A program made the translations under genes and the position numbers. Under the pieces are notes generated by a model that worked only from the letters and a program-made list of their open reading frames with translations, made no database searches and was not told where the DNA came from. Positions 37,001 to 49,300 of a stretch of DNA of 64,000 bases are shown in pieces. The stretch comes from Lepisosteus oculatus (lineage: Eukaryota; Chordata; Actinopteri; Semionotiformes; Lepisosteidae): NCBI RefSeq assembly GCF_040954835.1, contig NC_090712.1:21765784-21829783 (forward strand), given 5' to 3'. Every line of letters starts with the position of its first letter. Within the stretch, counting starts at the first letter, position 1.

Positions 37001-37615
37001 TTTGCAGGTGCTGAAGCTTCTGATTCAAACAGAGGGTAGACTACCAAACAAAAAACTGCATAAAGCAAAGAAGTTCAACGTCTATAGTACTCAAATCAAG
37101 CACATCTATGTTTCTTCTTGTAGAGTTTCTTCAAAGATGATGCAAGGGTGTCACAATGGATCCCATTTCAGATCAAGCCAATTAAAACCTTAATTCTCAA
37201 ACCTCAATTGTATCTGAATTATTTCAACTACTTTAGAGTCACCTATAGTATGTTTTAATCTCAATGATTTAAGAGTGCGAGGGACTAGTGCTGCTTGGGT
37301 TAGGAATGACATATAAACCATATAAACCTGACCTAAATTTCAGTGCCATTAGCATACACATGAAAGTCAACATAACATTTACTTATATGAAAAAAACAAA
37401 CACAAAGTAGAGAACCAATGATGAAATGATGAAAAAGAATAGAGAACTACTATACACATTACTAGTCTTTGAAGCAGAGCTTATATGGAATCACTGTTAT
37501 ACAAAATCAACAAGCCGTAGCACTTTTGATGCAGTCTGAATGTGAATTTTCCACAATTTACCATTTTTGTGGATGAAGACAAGCATACTGTTCATTTCAC
37601 CATATATACTTGCCA

Positions 37616-38054
37616 ATCATGTCAAGAGCTGCACCCTGCGGTCCAGGTGGGTCCTAATGCCCCAGTATAGTGACAGGGACACTATACTGTAAATAAGCGC
37701 CGTCCTTCGGATGAGACGTAAAACTGAGGTCCTGACTCTCTGTGGTCATTAAAAATCCCAGGGTGTTTCTCGAAAAGAGTAGGGGTGTAACCCCAGCGTC
37801 CTGGCCAAATTTCCCATGCCTCCTAATAATCCCCCTCTATGAATTGGCTACATTACTGTCCTCCTCCCCCTCCACCCCCACTCCGACGGCAGGCGGAGCG
37901 ACGCGCCGGTATTTCTCGGTTGCAGTTAATGGCAACGTCAGCTCAAAGATTTGGTTCAAACCACCAAATGGAGACTGGTGTGCTGACAAGTGGACCATGT
38001 TGATGCGGGATTGACGATTGTTGACGCTAGGAAAGAGAGATCATGTCAAGAGCT
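37616..38054 (+). mobile_element. Chimeric SINE insertion with 15-bp target duplication
   Basis: The 15-base 'atcatgtcaagagct' occurs at 37616-37630 and exactly at 38040-38054. Between them, 37631-37845 is the body of the 5S-derived SINE without its 5S head. Then 37860-38039 is a CpG-rich sequence not found in the other copies and without an ATT tail. The exact flanking repeats show that both parts arrived together. Confidence 0.8.
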
Positions 38055-41000
38055 ACAACTATACCACTTACACATATTCAATAATGATGAAGAGTGCTGT
38101 ATTGTGAGAGTGTAGACATGCAGAAGATTGAAACACTGTAACTTCATTAAACCATAGCAGGAGACCCAGTGTTTTAGCTAAACACTTGAAGGAGACAGGG
38201 GTTTTAATTTGTTGTAAACATCAGAAATTGTAACAGGAAATTGCAAGAGTAATTGAAAATTTTTAGGAACCAATCAAACATAAAGATTTAATCTCACACT
38301 GGTATTCTCAATATACAATTTATTGATATAACTAAAACATGCATAACAAGCAACAAACATAATAGAATACCTGTCTATGAAATGTATTGGCTGTGATAAA
38401 ATGCTGATCATCCACCGAGGGAACAAAGATCCGAGTTATTAACCTCAGTGTTAAAATGTGCATCAACTATACTGTTACAGTCTAACACATAGGTTCTATC
38501 AGTCTCACAACCATATTTATGTTCTCAGACACAAACCAATAAGCATTTACTATCATGAACTAAACATGAAGCATGTTTGTTATAACAGTTCTCTTGAGAA
38601 TGTTGTGATTAACGAGGTAATACTCAACAAACAACAACAAAAAAAGTTTGGTGGGTTTATTTGTGGCAGACAGAGGGGAGAGAGCAAGACTGTCCTGGCA
38701 CTGGCCTCAAGCGGCTCTGTGAAAGTAGTGTTTTGTGGACTATTTGTGGAGTCTTTAAAAAGTCTGTGCACAGTTTGTCTTCTGAGAGTCAGCAAGTCCG
38801 TCAAAGGGAATCTCAGTTTGTACTCTGAATTGTAAATGTTGATAAGAGTCCAACTAATTTCATTGATCAGGCAAAAGTAACAGTGGGTTAACAAACAAGA
38901 TTTCTTCTTTCAGAGAGAATATCTTGGGCAGAATTCTGTACTTTACTGACTCGCTCTCTCGGCCTGCAGTCTAGAAAATGTTGAAGTCCTGAATTTTTGC
39001 AGTCACATGGTTGGAAAAATCAACTGGCCAGTTTAGAGAGAAATTAGGAAAGGATGTGGTTAACTGTCAAAGATGTGTTGGGTTACAGGTTATATAGGGT
39101 GACATCACCTGATGAGTGGCTGAAAGGCCATCAGGTTTGGTTCTGGTACCCACCCAACCAACCCCCAATTGGTGGATCTACCTTTGGATGATGGAAGGTG
39201 ACCTTTAACCTGTGGTTTTGCAAAGAAACCAGCCTGGAGACCTCCCGGAGCCCATCTGTGCTATACAGTATTTCATTACAGTGTTCTGTTTGATTCATCT
39301 TCACCATGTCTGTCATTAGAGGGGTATCTTTACCCACAGTCCTATGCTGCTCACTGGCAGCACCAGGCTGCTTGGTCAAGGTGCACAAAGATCACAATCT
39401 TTAGTGACATTTAATTCAAAGTGAAATAATAAACCTTGTCACTACACTTCTTAGATTGTGACAATGAATCTTCAGTCACAATACCACATTAAACCACGTT
39501 CAAAATGCAGAATTTTACACTGAAATACCATACATTCTAAAATTAAGCAAAGGAAATTTCTTGATCTGTAAACCGACTTTAAAATACCTATTTTACCAAT
39601 CTTTATTCCACCATTTAAAATATACCCTTACTTTCTGATTGTCATTTAATTGTTTGCCTACAATACAGTATGTAGAAGATGAAAATAGTGTTCCCTCTAG
39701 AAGATAGCTTTCTGAAGCTGTTTCCTTTCCAATATCCATCATTTATATTTTGCTATGTGCATTGAATACTCTGGACTTCCTTACAGTAGATGTTTGCTAG
39801 ATGTTTTACAAATAGATTTCTTCATTCTTTGGTTACTGTATCAATGATTTAAGTTGACCAAATTTACCAGTATCTAAGTTATTTCAGATTCTTGTTGTAC
39901 TCCACTAATGGCAACACTCTTATTTGAACATCCACCCCTTTTATGTGATATTCATACCTTGAAAACAGAAGTTGCCCAGTGAAACATCTGGAGTGGTTTA
40001 AATGCTTGCCAGTTACTGGTATCCTTCATAACTACATTATTAATATGAATAACATTTCCTCCTCTTCTGTGGTCGTTTCAATAAAAACTCACAATACACC
40101 TTAATACCTTCTACGTGCCACAATTTACCAGTCTATTAAATTTATTTAACATAATTAAAATGCAGAGACTTAACAGTGCGTAAGCACATGAAACAAACCC
40201 AAATCGAGAGCTATAAAACACATTTTGAAGGAGATTGCTCCTCATAACAGCAAAAATAGCAGTAGCCTCATTTTCTGCCATTAATTATATTTCAGTTTAT
40301 TTTGATGTACAATATCCTTTTGCATATGATGTCTCAATATGAATTACAGGAAAAAGGATTAAAAGGAAAAAAAGATTAATCTTGGTGACATTACAGATGT
40401 CAAATGACCAACATTTGTAAAAATAAACTGTAGCTTCCTGGAAGTCACAGGTCTATGCACAAGTCAAATGTCTGTGGCTATTAGGCTGGGCAGATCAATC
40501 TTTTTTAATGGAATTAATAAAGTTACTTACGTCAGTTTGATTAGAGCAAGAACCAAGGATTCTGCTTGGCTGTCAAAAGTCCCACAGCTTTCAAACTGAG
40601 TATTCAAATGTAGGCAGGGGTAGGTCAATAGGGTCAATTAGTTCATTAAACCAGGTACTTATGGTGGTTCTTGCAACAAGATCTCAATCACATTTCAGGA
40701 TACTTGCCTTGACTTAAATAACTTTAACCCACATCTTCACAACATGCCTATAAAACAAACCACTAGACAAGCCTAGGTGGACACCTGGAGGCTTTCGCCA
40801 TCTTAAGACCTTCAACCTCATAGATGAACCTTCTTCTTTTATAGAAATATAGAGCTGCCAATTATTGTTTACCATACTCACCCAGTCTGGTGTTACCAGT
40901 TGTGTGTTTTTCACATTTCAGATCTCAGATATGATTCTGTGTGTTATTTCAGTTGAGAAGGAGTATGTTTACACAGACTCCTCTAAACCTTCCAACTCTG

Positions 41001-42057
41001 AGCCATTCATCGTTTAACACATCACAGACAACACAACTCTGCATCAGTGGTTCAGTGCTGATTGGATGAGAGATGTATTCCACCAACAATGTCACAAGCT
41101 TGCAAGTTCTGAGAGCTGAGGGAGCTCTGGCCAACTAACCCTGCACTACCCCCAGCTGGTTGTACTGTATATCACTGCTTAGTGACTTCTGATTACTATT
41201 GGCTAGCAACATGGCCCACTGGAAGCTGACTGGAGGCCTTACATATGGTAAGACACATAGTTTTTCACTGCAGGGTTTAAGAAACAGAAATCTTACTCCA
41301 CCTTTTTTTAAATCAGCCCCAGTGTCTTTTCTGTAATATATTTTAATTCCCTGTACCATTGGTTTTGTTACTATTAGCAAAACATCCCAAGAAGATACAT
41401 TGGTTAGTATTAGTTAGTACCTGGTAATGTACTTTGAATATATTAATATTGCTATAAAAACATTTTGGTGTCAAAATGTATGGAACAGTGAAATTGTATT
41501 TAATTACCTTCAAAAAAACTAATAATAGCACATTTCTGAATATGTAATTATTATATAACTTAAGTGAATATATGCATTAGCAAATTTCCAACAGAACTTG
41601 CTATTCAGTGCATGTTATATAGTGTAGATTATAATGACTTACAACTCTAGGCTGATACAATTTTGTGAGAATCCGTCTTGCAAAGATCTTGGACATACCC
41701 AAGTCTTTGGTGCTTTTTGATGATTGTTTTAAAATCTTACTAGGAAATTCCAGTCTCTTTTGTGATATTAATATGATGTGTGAAAAAATCATGTGTCATC
41801 CATAAAAAGACCACCAGTGCTTGAGCTACTGTTGAGATCTTGAAGGTTCCGCACAAACCTTTCATAGTTGATAAATTACAGATAAGGAAAATAATCATGG
41901 GTCTGTACTGAAATTTAGCAAAAGCCATACTTTACAGAGCATACTCTTTTAGAAGTATGTATTTAATCAAAGACATAAACATTTTTTCTATTCTTAGATT
42001 TCATATGTACAAGACAAACAAGAAATAAACAAGCTGAATTTAAAAAACAACAACATT

Positions 42058-42400
42058 AATTAAGAGCATAAGAAAGGTTACAAAGAAGAAGAGCTCATTA
42101 AGTCCATCTAGATTGTTTGATTACAAGTATTTATTGATGTAATGATCTAATTTAGCCATTTCTTGAAAGAAGCCAGTGTTTTGACATCAATGATAACTTG
42201 TTCCATACTCCCAGTAACCTTTGTGTAAAATGTGTATACTGCCCTCAGATTTAAATGCATTTCCTTAGATGTCAAAGATGCATAGAATTCTGCATGAACT
42301 GTGCTCTTGAAAGCTTGTCCTGCAGTTACTGTTTTTGTCTGTTCCTAATATTATGGCTCTGCTGTCCCTGAAGGCAAGATACTAAGATGATGAGAGGTGA
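42058..42400 (+). repeat. Dispersed repeat, copy B (gar/sturgeon-type)
   Basis: 'taagagcataagaaaggtta' then 'aagtccatctagattgtttg', 'ttcttgaaagaagccagtgt' and 'aacctttgtgtaaaat' match a repeat I recall from non-teleost ray-finned fish ('cataagaaagtttacaaac' ... 'cccatctagctcgtttggtt'). From memory only. Confidence 0.5.
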
Positions 42401-42552
42401 CTGACTTGACAATATGTTTTTGGCAAGGAAGAATCTGCTTTTAGTTTACACAGATTAGTTAGCGTCTCTGCAGCAAATGATCCACAGTAAGCTTAGCAAT
42501 TAGAAATGTAGCTGTTATATTGAATAATGCTGGTCATGGACACAAGTGCCTA

Positions 42553-44062
42553 CGTTCTAAGAAAAACTTGACTCAAAAGGAGCGTCTCACTTCATCGTTT
42601 TACATCACCAAAACCACAAAACCTTTGCAGAAAATATTTTATCAATCGAGAGAGGTTCAACTAGAGCTTAACAAAACTGCTTACAGAACTTAAAGAAAAA
42701 AATTCATAGAATCTAACGTGTCCCATGCTTGGTGTAGTCGCAAGCGTCCACGGTGTAAATCAATACCTATTTTTGATTCCTGCATCATTTTTAATCGTTT
42801 TTTTTTTACCAACAAAACCACAAAAACATGTTATCAATCGAAAAAGGACAACCGGAGCTTTAAAAAAAACGTGTTTTTTTTTAAAAAAGACAATCGATCA
42901 CAAAGTCACTTTTTATCTGATGATACAATTCCAAACTTCCAAAATGCATCGATAAGGCAATCAATAAGTCAGCAAAACAAACCGCAAAAGCAAAAACGAG
43001 CAAACAAAAAAAAGCTCCTTGTTTTTACCTTATTCTGAAGCACGATCTATATCCACAGAGCCTAGACTAAACCTCCTCCAGACCTGGGGGCTACTGATAG
43101 GTTATTGACTATGTAGTAGATATTTGAAGCAAAACTGGCAAAATAAGGCAACCTGATTGGTAAAAATCGGTGTCATTCATAGTATTTTCAGCCATTCAGA
43201 GCCCTTAGGGGTAAGACTTCCTCTAGTAGCCTCAGGCTACATGCCAATTGCTTTCTAGCTGTCCATCATTGACTCAGAAAAGGTAATCAATCAGTTTCTT
43301 ATCAGTGCTTCTTTTTTCACACCAGAAGGCAACTCTGAGGTTTTTTTCAAGCCTAACAGCAGAAAAAGGCTCTCTAGCAGTGTCTAAACATTTTTATAGC
43401 AATTGCAGTGATTTGTATTTTTATTACTTTCAATATTTTTATGATTTATTTATTATATGTGAGAAACTCATTCCAGGTCAAGTCTTCACAAAACATTAAA
43501 TTATTTTTTTAAATTGATGAATTTGTCCCAGATTTTTATCCAAGTTAGCAGACACCTACAACAAGGTTTTCAAAGCTTTTCCAGTTCCCTGACAGGCCTA
43601 GAATTAAAAATTCAGGTGGGTAGCTGCGTCAGCATGCGTAGGCTGCAAAGGAACAAGTAATAGGTTTATTCCATGCTGAAAAAAAGAAGAAAGAGAACAC
43701 AACGTTTCGGCCGTGGAGCCTTCTTCAAGTGTCAACACCTGAAGCCTTCTTCAGGTGTTGAAGAAGGCTTCAGGTGTCGACACCTGAAGAAGGCTCCACG
43801 GCCGAAACGTTGTGTTCTCTTTCTTCTTTTTTTCAGCATGGAATAAACCTATTACTTGTTCCTAGAATTAATAATGTTGACCAAAAAAATTCCGCCTGCT
43901 GTTTTTTGTTTTGTTTTTTCATGTTTGTCTGCTGAGTGGACATATTAAGAAATACCAGAAATTTGACTGTTCACACTCAAAGCCAAGGGGTTAGCTTCAA
44001 TTTAAGACCTGTTTAAGGGGAGGAAATTCCATTGGCTAAAAGGGTCTTCGCCACTAACAGGA
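42553..44062 (+). repeat. 1.25 kb dispersed repeat, copy 2, split by a fold-back element
   Basis: Same order and orientation of landmarks as 22708-23984. It is interrupted at 43612-43860 by a fold-back element. Removing that element and one 15-bp flank leaves about 1.25 kb collinear with copy 1. Confidence 0.75.
43612..43860. mobile_element. Fold-back element, longest copy, with 15-bp flanking duplication
   Basis: The left arm (43612-about 43735) and right arm (about 43780-43860) are reverse complements over 'acaacgtttcggccgtggag' / 'ctccacggccgaaacgttgt' and out to 'ataggtttattccatgctga' / 'cagcatggaataaacctatt'. The centre has smaller palindromes of 'cacctgaag' units. Flanks 43597-43611 and 43861-43875 agree at 14 of 15 bases. 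The left arm is longer by the 'tcaggtgggtagctgcgtca' extension. Confidence 0.85.
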
Positions 44063-45577
44063 TAAGGAGTTCTTAAATAAATACTTTTTTCTTGATCTGG
44101 GGACCGCTGTCTTCCAGTTTTTACTCCAGGCAATTTCTTAATAACACTGTAATTGAGTTTAGTTTTGTAATTGGGTCAAATTTTAAAATTAACTTTCAGC
44201 TTTTGAACCATCATGTGAGATCTGTAATTGGTATTAAGCCTCCACCAATTTTTGAGTTTTTTAGAACTTCTCTCAGCTCAACTGAAGATGGGCTGACTTG
44301 AAAATAACCAGACCTCTGAAGAAGACAAAAGGCGAAGTGTGGGAATGCCTGATAGACTGTCATTCCGGCCTCTGTCTTCACATCATAAATTGATCAACTA
44401 TTACAGAACAAATTGACATAATGTAAGTTTTAGAGAGTCTGCTTAAAATTCTATGTTTAAGTAAGAATTTTAAAATTTATGTTTTAATGCAAAAATAAGT
44501 AAACCAAGCATTTAAATGAACAAGCAGATACAAATTAAATGTATATTAATAGGTGGTTCTGAAGTAGGTGGTTCAGAGCTCAGTTATATCAAGAGCCCAC
44601 AGGCACAGTGTTCCCTAAGGACAAAGGCGGGTAACCACTGTCTTAAATGATCTTATTTTGAAACTAAGCAGTTCAAATGTCTAGGCATTTGTGTAAAGTA
44701 ATCTCCCTAAAAATCCCTAGCCATCCCATCTGGTTAACACACAGGTCAGATGAAAGGTAGTAAGAGAGCACAGAGACAAAAACACAATGATAAGTAGTGC
44801 TTATTTTTGTGCTGTGCAGAGGAAAGGTGGAACAAGAGAGTAGACTTTAATGCTGGGAACAGAAAAGTTATGAATGGGAAAAAAAATAGAAAAATTTAAA
44901 CTTATTACATGTAGGTGGCAATATTTAGAGTGTTAATCCCAAAGTGTGTAAAAGGCAGAAGGGGAGCAGGATTTGAAGCAGGCATTGGAAAGCAGGTGAG
45001 ATTCAGTGGATAAGGGACAGGTGGCAGATATCATGGAGACATGAGTGAAGCATGGAGGTCTCACCAGTGTGGCTGGCTTGGAGAAAGATGTGCAGGCAGA
45101 TTTGTGTGTTGGGAGAGTTCAGAGCAAAGTAGTATGGCTGCATAGGGTGACAGACTGGTGGAAAGGAAACAACCACTGCTAGACTCTGTCTCCCATGGGA
45201 ATTACAGTCTAGGCATTTTTGTAAAATGCTGGTAAAATGTATACAAAATTGTTCAGCAATAGTAAACCATGAGGGAACAGAGGAGAGGAACGGAAAAACT
45301 CCCAGTGGGAAAAGTAAAACCTTTTAGGTTGTGCTGGCTGTGCCGAAAAATAAAAGTGCCGTTTTTCAGTCAATGAGTGCCTGAATCACTGTGTCCGTCC
45401 TCGCCAAACCCGAAAATACTACAATACATAAGGCTGACAGTGGATTTTGGCTTGATGCACTGAATATAAATGCCTTGACCTTTCTAAATACTTTGTTGTG
45501 ACAGTAAAAATGCACATTTCGGTTGAAGACTGGAATAATAGCGGTTGAACATACCAGTAGAAATTTTGGGGGATGGG

Positions 45578-45728
45578 AACCCAGTACCTATAATAATAAT
45601 AATAATTGCTTACACTTATATAGTGCTTTTCTGGACACTCCACTCAAAGCGCTTTACAGGTAATGGGGATCCCCTCCACCACCACCAATGTGCAGAATCC
45701 ACCTACATGCACAACAGCAGACTAAACA
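45578..45728 (-). repeat. L2/SINE tail, antisense
   Basis: It starts with an AAT run followed by 'gcttacacttatatagtgct' and 'ccactcaaagcgctttacag', then 'ggtaatggggatcccctcca'. This is the reverse complement of the tail seen at 29590-29747 and 63868-63999. Confidence 0.8.
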
Positions 45729-46205
45729 CGGAAGACTAATTGAAATATTTAAATTTCTGACGAATGGTGCAAAATAGTAACTTAATATCAGGGAGAGACT
45801 CACAGTGATATCGAAATATAAAGGTGAACATACAAAGACCATAATCCATTTTCTAATAAATAAAATATTCTTATGTGTTCTGATGTTTTGTCTTATGTTG
45901 AATTTATATGTCCTGTATAAAATATGTTTCATAATGAGCAAATAATGTAGAAGGAAACTTGGTACTGTATTTGGATATTACCACTGATTTTTGGTGAACA
46001 TTGCCTAGTTTCGACAGAAGGGGGTGTGTTCAGCTCGCTTTGGTCCGGCTTCCTGTGGAAATTCTGTAATTCTGACATTAATGCTTTGTTTATTCTGCGT
46101 TCTAGGGTTGGGAGGCTAGTAGATTCGCTGTTCTGGACGATGGTGAATACCGGTGATTGAATATGCAGCAGGAGGAGTGAAAAGAGAATTGGAGTTGAGT
46201 TTTAA

Positions 46206-46391
46206 ATGGGAAATCTGATGGGTAGCCTGAGGTACAAGGAGCCAAGCACAGTGGAGGAATGCGACTCGACCTGGGAGACAGACTCCGATCCCGAGGAGCT
46301 GCAGCCGGTAGACGACAACAACATGACGGCGGAAGATAGACTAGCGAACTCCTCCAGATGTGGAGATGAAGAAAATCTAACTTCACATCAG
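46206..46391 (+). CDS. OGFRL1: OGFRL1 exon 1 with start codon
   Basis: The ATG at 46206 opens MGNLMGSLRYKEP, the conserved OGFRL1 N-terminus. An upstream in-frame stop (taa, 46203-46205) directly precedes it. 62 codons run to SHQ, donor CAG|GTAAAA. The second half is acidic and poorly conserved. Confidence 0.95.
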
Positions 46392-49300
46392 GTAAAACAG
46401 TAAGAAATGAACACAGATGGCTAAATGTATGTATTGATTTCAGTAACTGCCAAGACATTAGTTACTATGGTTTCTTCTTGTGGTTATGCTTTGTATTAAT
46501 TTACTAAAGGAAAGGCGAATATTTATAATATTGTTTCTAAAAGTAATATAATAATATAAATAATACAGAGTTTGTACATGTAAATTATAGATTGTTTTTA
46601 GATTGAATTAAGGCTGTCTTTAGCACGAACTACCGTTCACTTGTAAGCCATATACTGTATACCTAAAATGTTTATCTACAGAAACCGAGTTTTATTGTTA
46701 TCTCGTTATTTTTAATTACTGTATAATGTGCTATACACAGTAATTGAATCGGAAAACTGAATTGAGCAATGCTGGGGACTAGTTCGTTGATGTTGCATTG
46801 TTGTGCAACCTATTGTAAAAAATACGTTACATTTTGGTATGCTGGTGTTTTGTGCTTGATTTGCGTTTCTTCCGTTTTTCTAAAAGATCTGGGGCTGAGC
46901 AGAAATTTGAGATATATCTATGTGTTCTTGACTTGTTCTATCTTTAAACGAGATTTGTTCGGCTTTTGTTTTTAAAGACAGGTATTTGGTGAATACAGTA
47001 CTATCTCCTATAAAATGTTATCCGTATTCCTGCATTGCATTACACGAAATATTATAGCATTGTAATGTTTTAATTTCAGCCTGTAGTCGGATTTGAATAA
47101 ATTACACATTCGAATATACATTTTTCAGGATCTGGTAGCCTCATATAAACACCTATATAAACACATATATTGTTTTTGGCAATAGATTTAATATCTAACC
47201 AATAAATAAACAACATTTGAAAAGGTACGGTTTTAAAATGTATCACTTCCTCAGTCATGATTGCGTTGACCTAGTTCACTTCATTGCATCACTTTTCTCT
47301 TGATCTAACCGGAAAGTCGAGCGTCCCATGTGGAATCGCATGGATAAACACTTTCTATTCATTCTCTTTCGTGAACTGCAACGCTGCTTAATTGACAAAT
47401 CTGCTGTGTGGTTATATTAACCTAAAGATTAATGAATAAGTTAGAGGAGGCAACCAATCTAGTGCAAAGAACATGATTTAGAGGATGTAAAAGTTTCTGG
47501 GTAAGGAAACAGTATGAAATGATCTGGTGCAGAAGTAGAGAAATAGCTGAATCCCAAGAAAGCTGTTAATTAGTTGGAATAAAGAAAGTCACTGCATACA
47601 GTACCATTAATACCATTTTGTGAATCAGTTGAATATTTTCGAGAAATGCTCTGCTTAAATTCTTCTTAGATACACCCTGCTAAATTAAAATGAGCATCCT
47701 TGACATACAGTATTAATAATACACCAATTTTCGGTGACTGCTTCGCCTTTGGAGGATCATGAATTTGTCCTTAGGGTAAACCAGAGCCTAGGAAGAATGT
47801 CCACTGTGTTGGTGTGTTTATCACTTGGTGCACATGTGCATTCAGCCATGTTTTAGCAGGAAGGGTGCAATTTAGGGACATTAAAAATACAACTATGGTA
47901 AATGCTAAACTTATCTTGGAGCTGACACCTGAAGCACCTGCAATTCACTATCAGGTAGGTTGGAAAGGCACACTGTGCAGGGCCTGACACAGAACATTGT
48001 GTATTTGTCCAGATGGATGAGAAGTAGTGTGGAGTAATTGTACAATTTCACTTTGTTTCTATGGGCAGGGTGCTCATCTTCATATACAGTATACTCAGAG
48101 TACTGAAAAAATCAGCTGATTGAAACTGGAAAAGTTTCAGCTTTTACTTTTTAGAACCTACTGGTAAAACTGTTCTGTGAAGGCATGAACCAATTTACAG
48201 TGCCTTGCAGAAATATTTCTTCCCTTTCCAGTTATGTACCATTTTGTTGCAGTTAGTTGTAATATTTTTACAATTACAAATGTTATATACAAGTTTTAAA
48301 AGGAGTATTTGAAATTGATTAAATACATTTAACTATAAATATTGTAATCAAACATTGAATGTTATGGGTAAAAAGAAATTAAATACCAGCTAAAAACAGC
48401 AAAGAAAAACATTGCATGATTATTTACCAATAATGCTTGATGGAAGTACTTTTGAAAACCACATATGTAGGACCAAACTATTTGCACTTTATACTGTATC
48501 TACATTGAGGAATTGGAAGTACATAATTGTAAGAAAATGTCTGCGTTTTTGTAAAAAGTTATAATTTTAGCAGTATATTATAGACTATTTAAAAGTGGAT
48601 AATTGCATTTTGGTGAACAAAATATTGACATATTTAAGGAAAATAAATCTGGTTTCAGAAATGGTTTATTTGCCTACATATGGTGAGGAAACCATATGAT
48701 ACTGAGAAAAAATAATACAGAGGGCTAGGACATGCTTAAATGTGGGACTGACTGTGTTCAGGGAAATGTGTTATATATTGAATGGTACTGCATGTAAAGA
48801 CTGTTTACATTCCAGCATTCCCAGGAAAGTTTTTTGATAAAATATGACTCAAGCATTTTTTAAAAGTTTATATTATATACTTTAGAAATACTTGTGCAAT
48901 TGTGTTTTACAGTTCACTGATGCACGGGAGTCTGCTACTAAGTTGAAAAGAAGTTATTATGCTGCAAAGGATTTGTATAAGTATCGTCACAGCTACCCGG
49001 TATGATCTCTTTCAGTTTGTGTCTCATGAAAAACACTACCTTTCTACCTTTCTCTTTTTTAAAATGCTTCTTGATAAAACATGCTATATGCATATGCTAT
49101 ATAATATAAAATACACAGATCCATTGATTTCAAGTCTGCTTTTTTTGGCAAGGGTTATGGCTAGCGTACTGTCACCTTATGCAAATGTTTGAAAATAATT
49201 GAACTGAAATTAATTTAATTTCTCATTGTTCCCTGTTTGAATATAACAGAACTACAAGAAGCCCAGACAGCCCAGTGAATTTCGCAACCTGAGGTTCTAT

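Larger units (their letters stand above)
31719..46205. other. Intergenic interval between divergent B3GAT2 and OGFRL1 starts
   Basis: No gene can be supported over 14.5 kb. It must contain both promoters. I see no strong TATA box or long CpG island near either start. Recognisable contents are a fold-back arm (33145-33215), DNA-transposon-like and LINE 3' ends (33637-34068), a chimeric SINE (37631-38039), a gar/sturgeon-type repeat (42058-42400), copy 2 of the 1.3 kb repeat with a fold-back inside (42553-44062) and an antisense L2/SINE tail (45578-45728). Positions 34070-37615 and 38055-42050 are AT-rich with nothing convincing. Confidence 0.6.

Noticed and set aside
38280..39400. Solo retroviral-type LTR on the minus strand (TATATAA near 39097, AATAAA near 38315)
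   Set aside because: The signals are almost 800 bases apart, and I found no TG...CA ends or target duplication.
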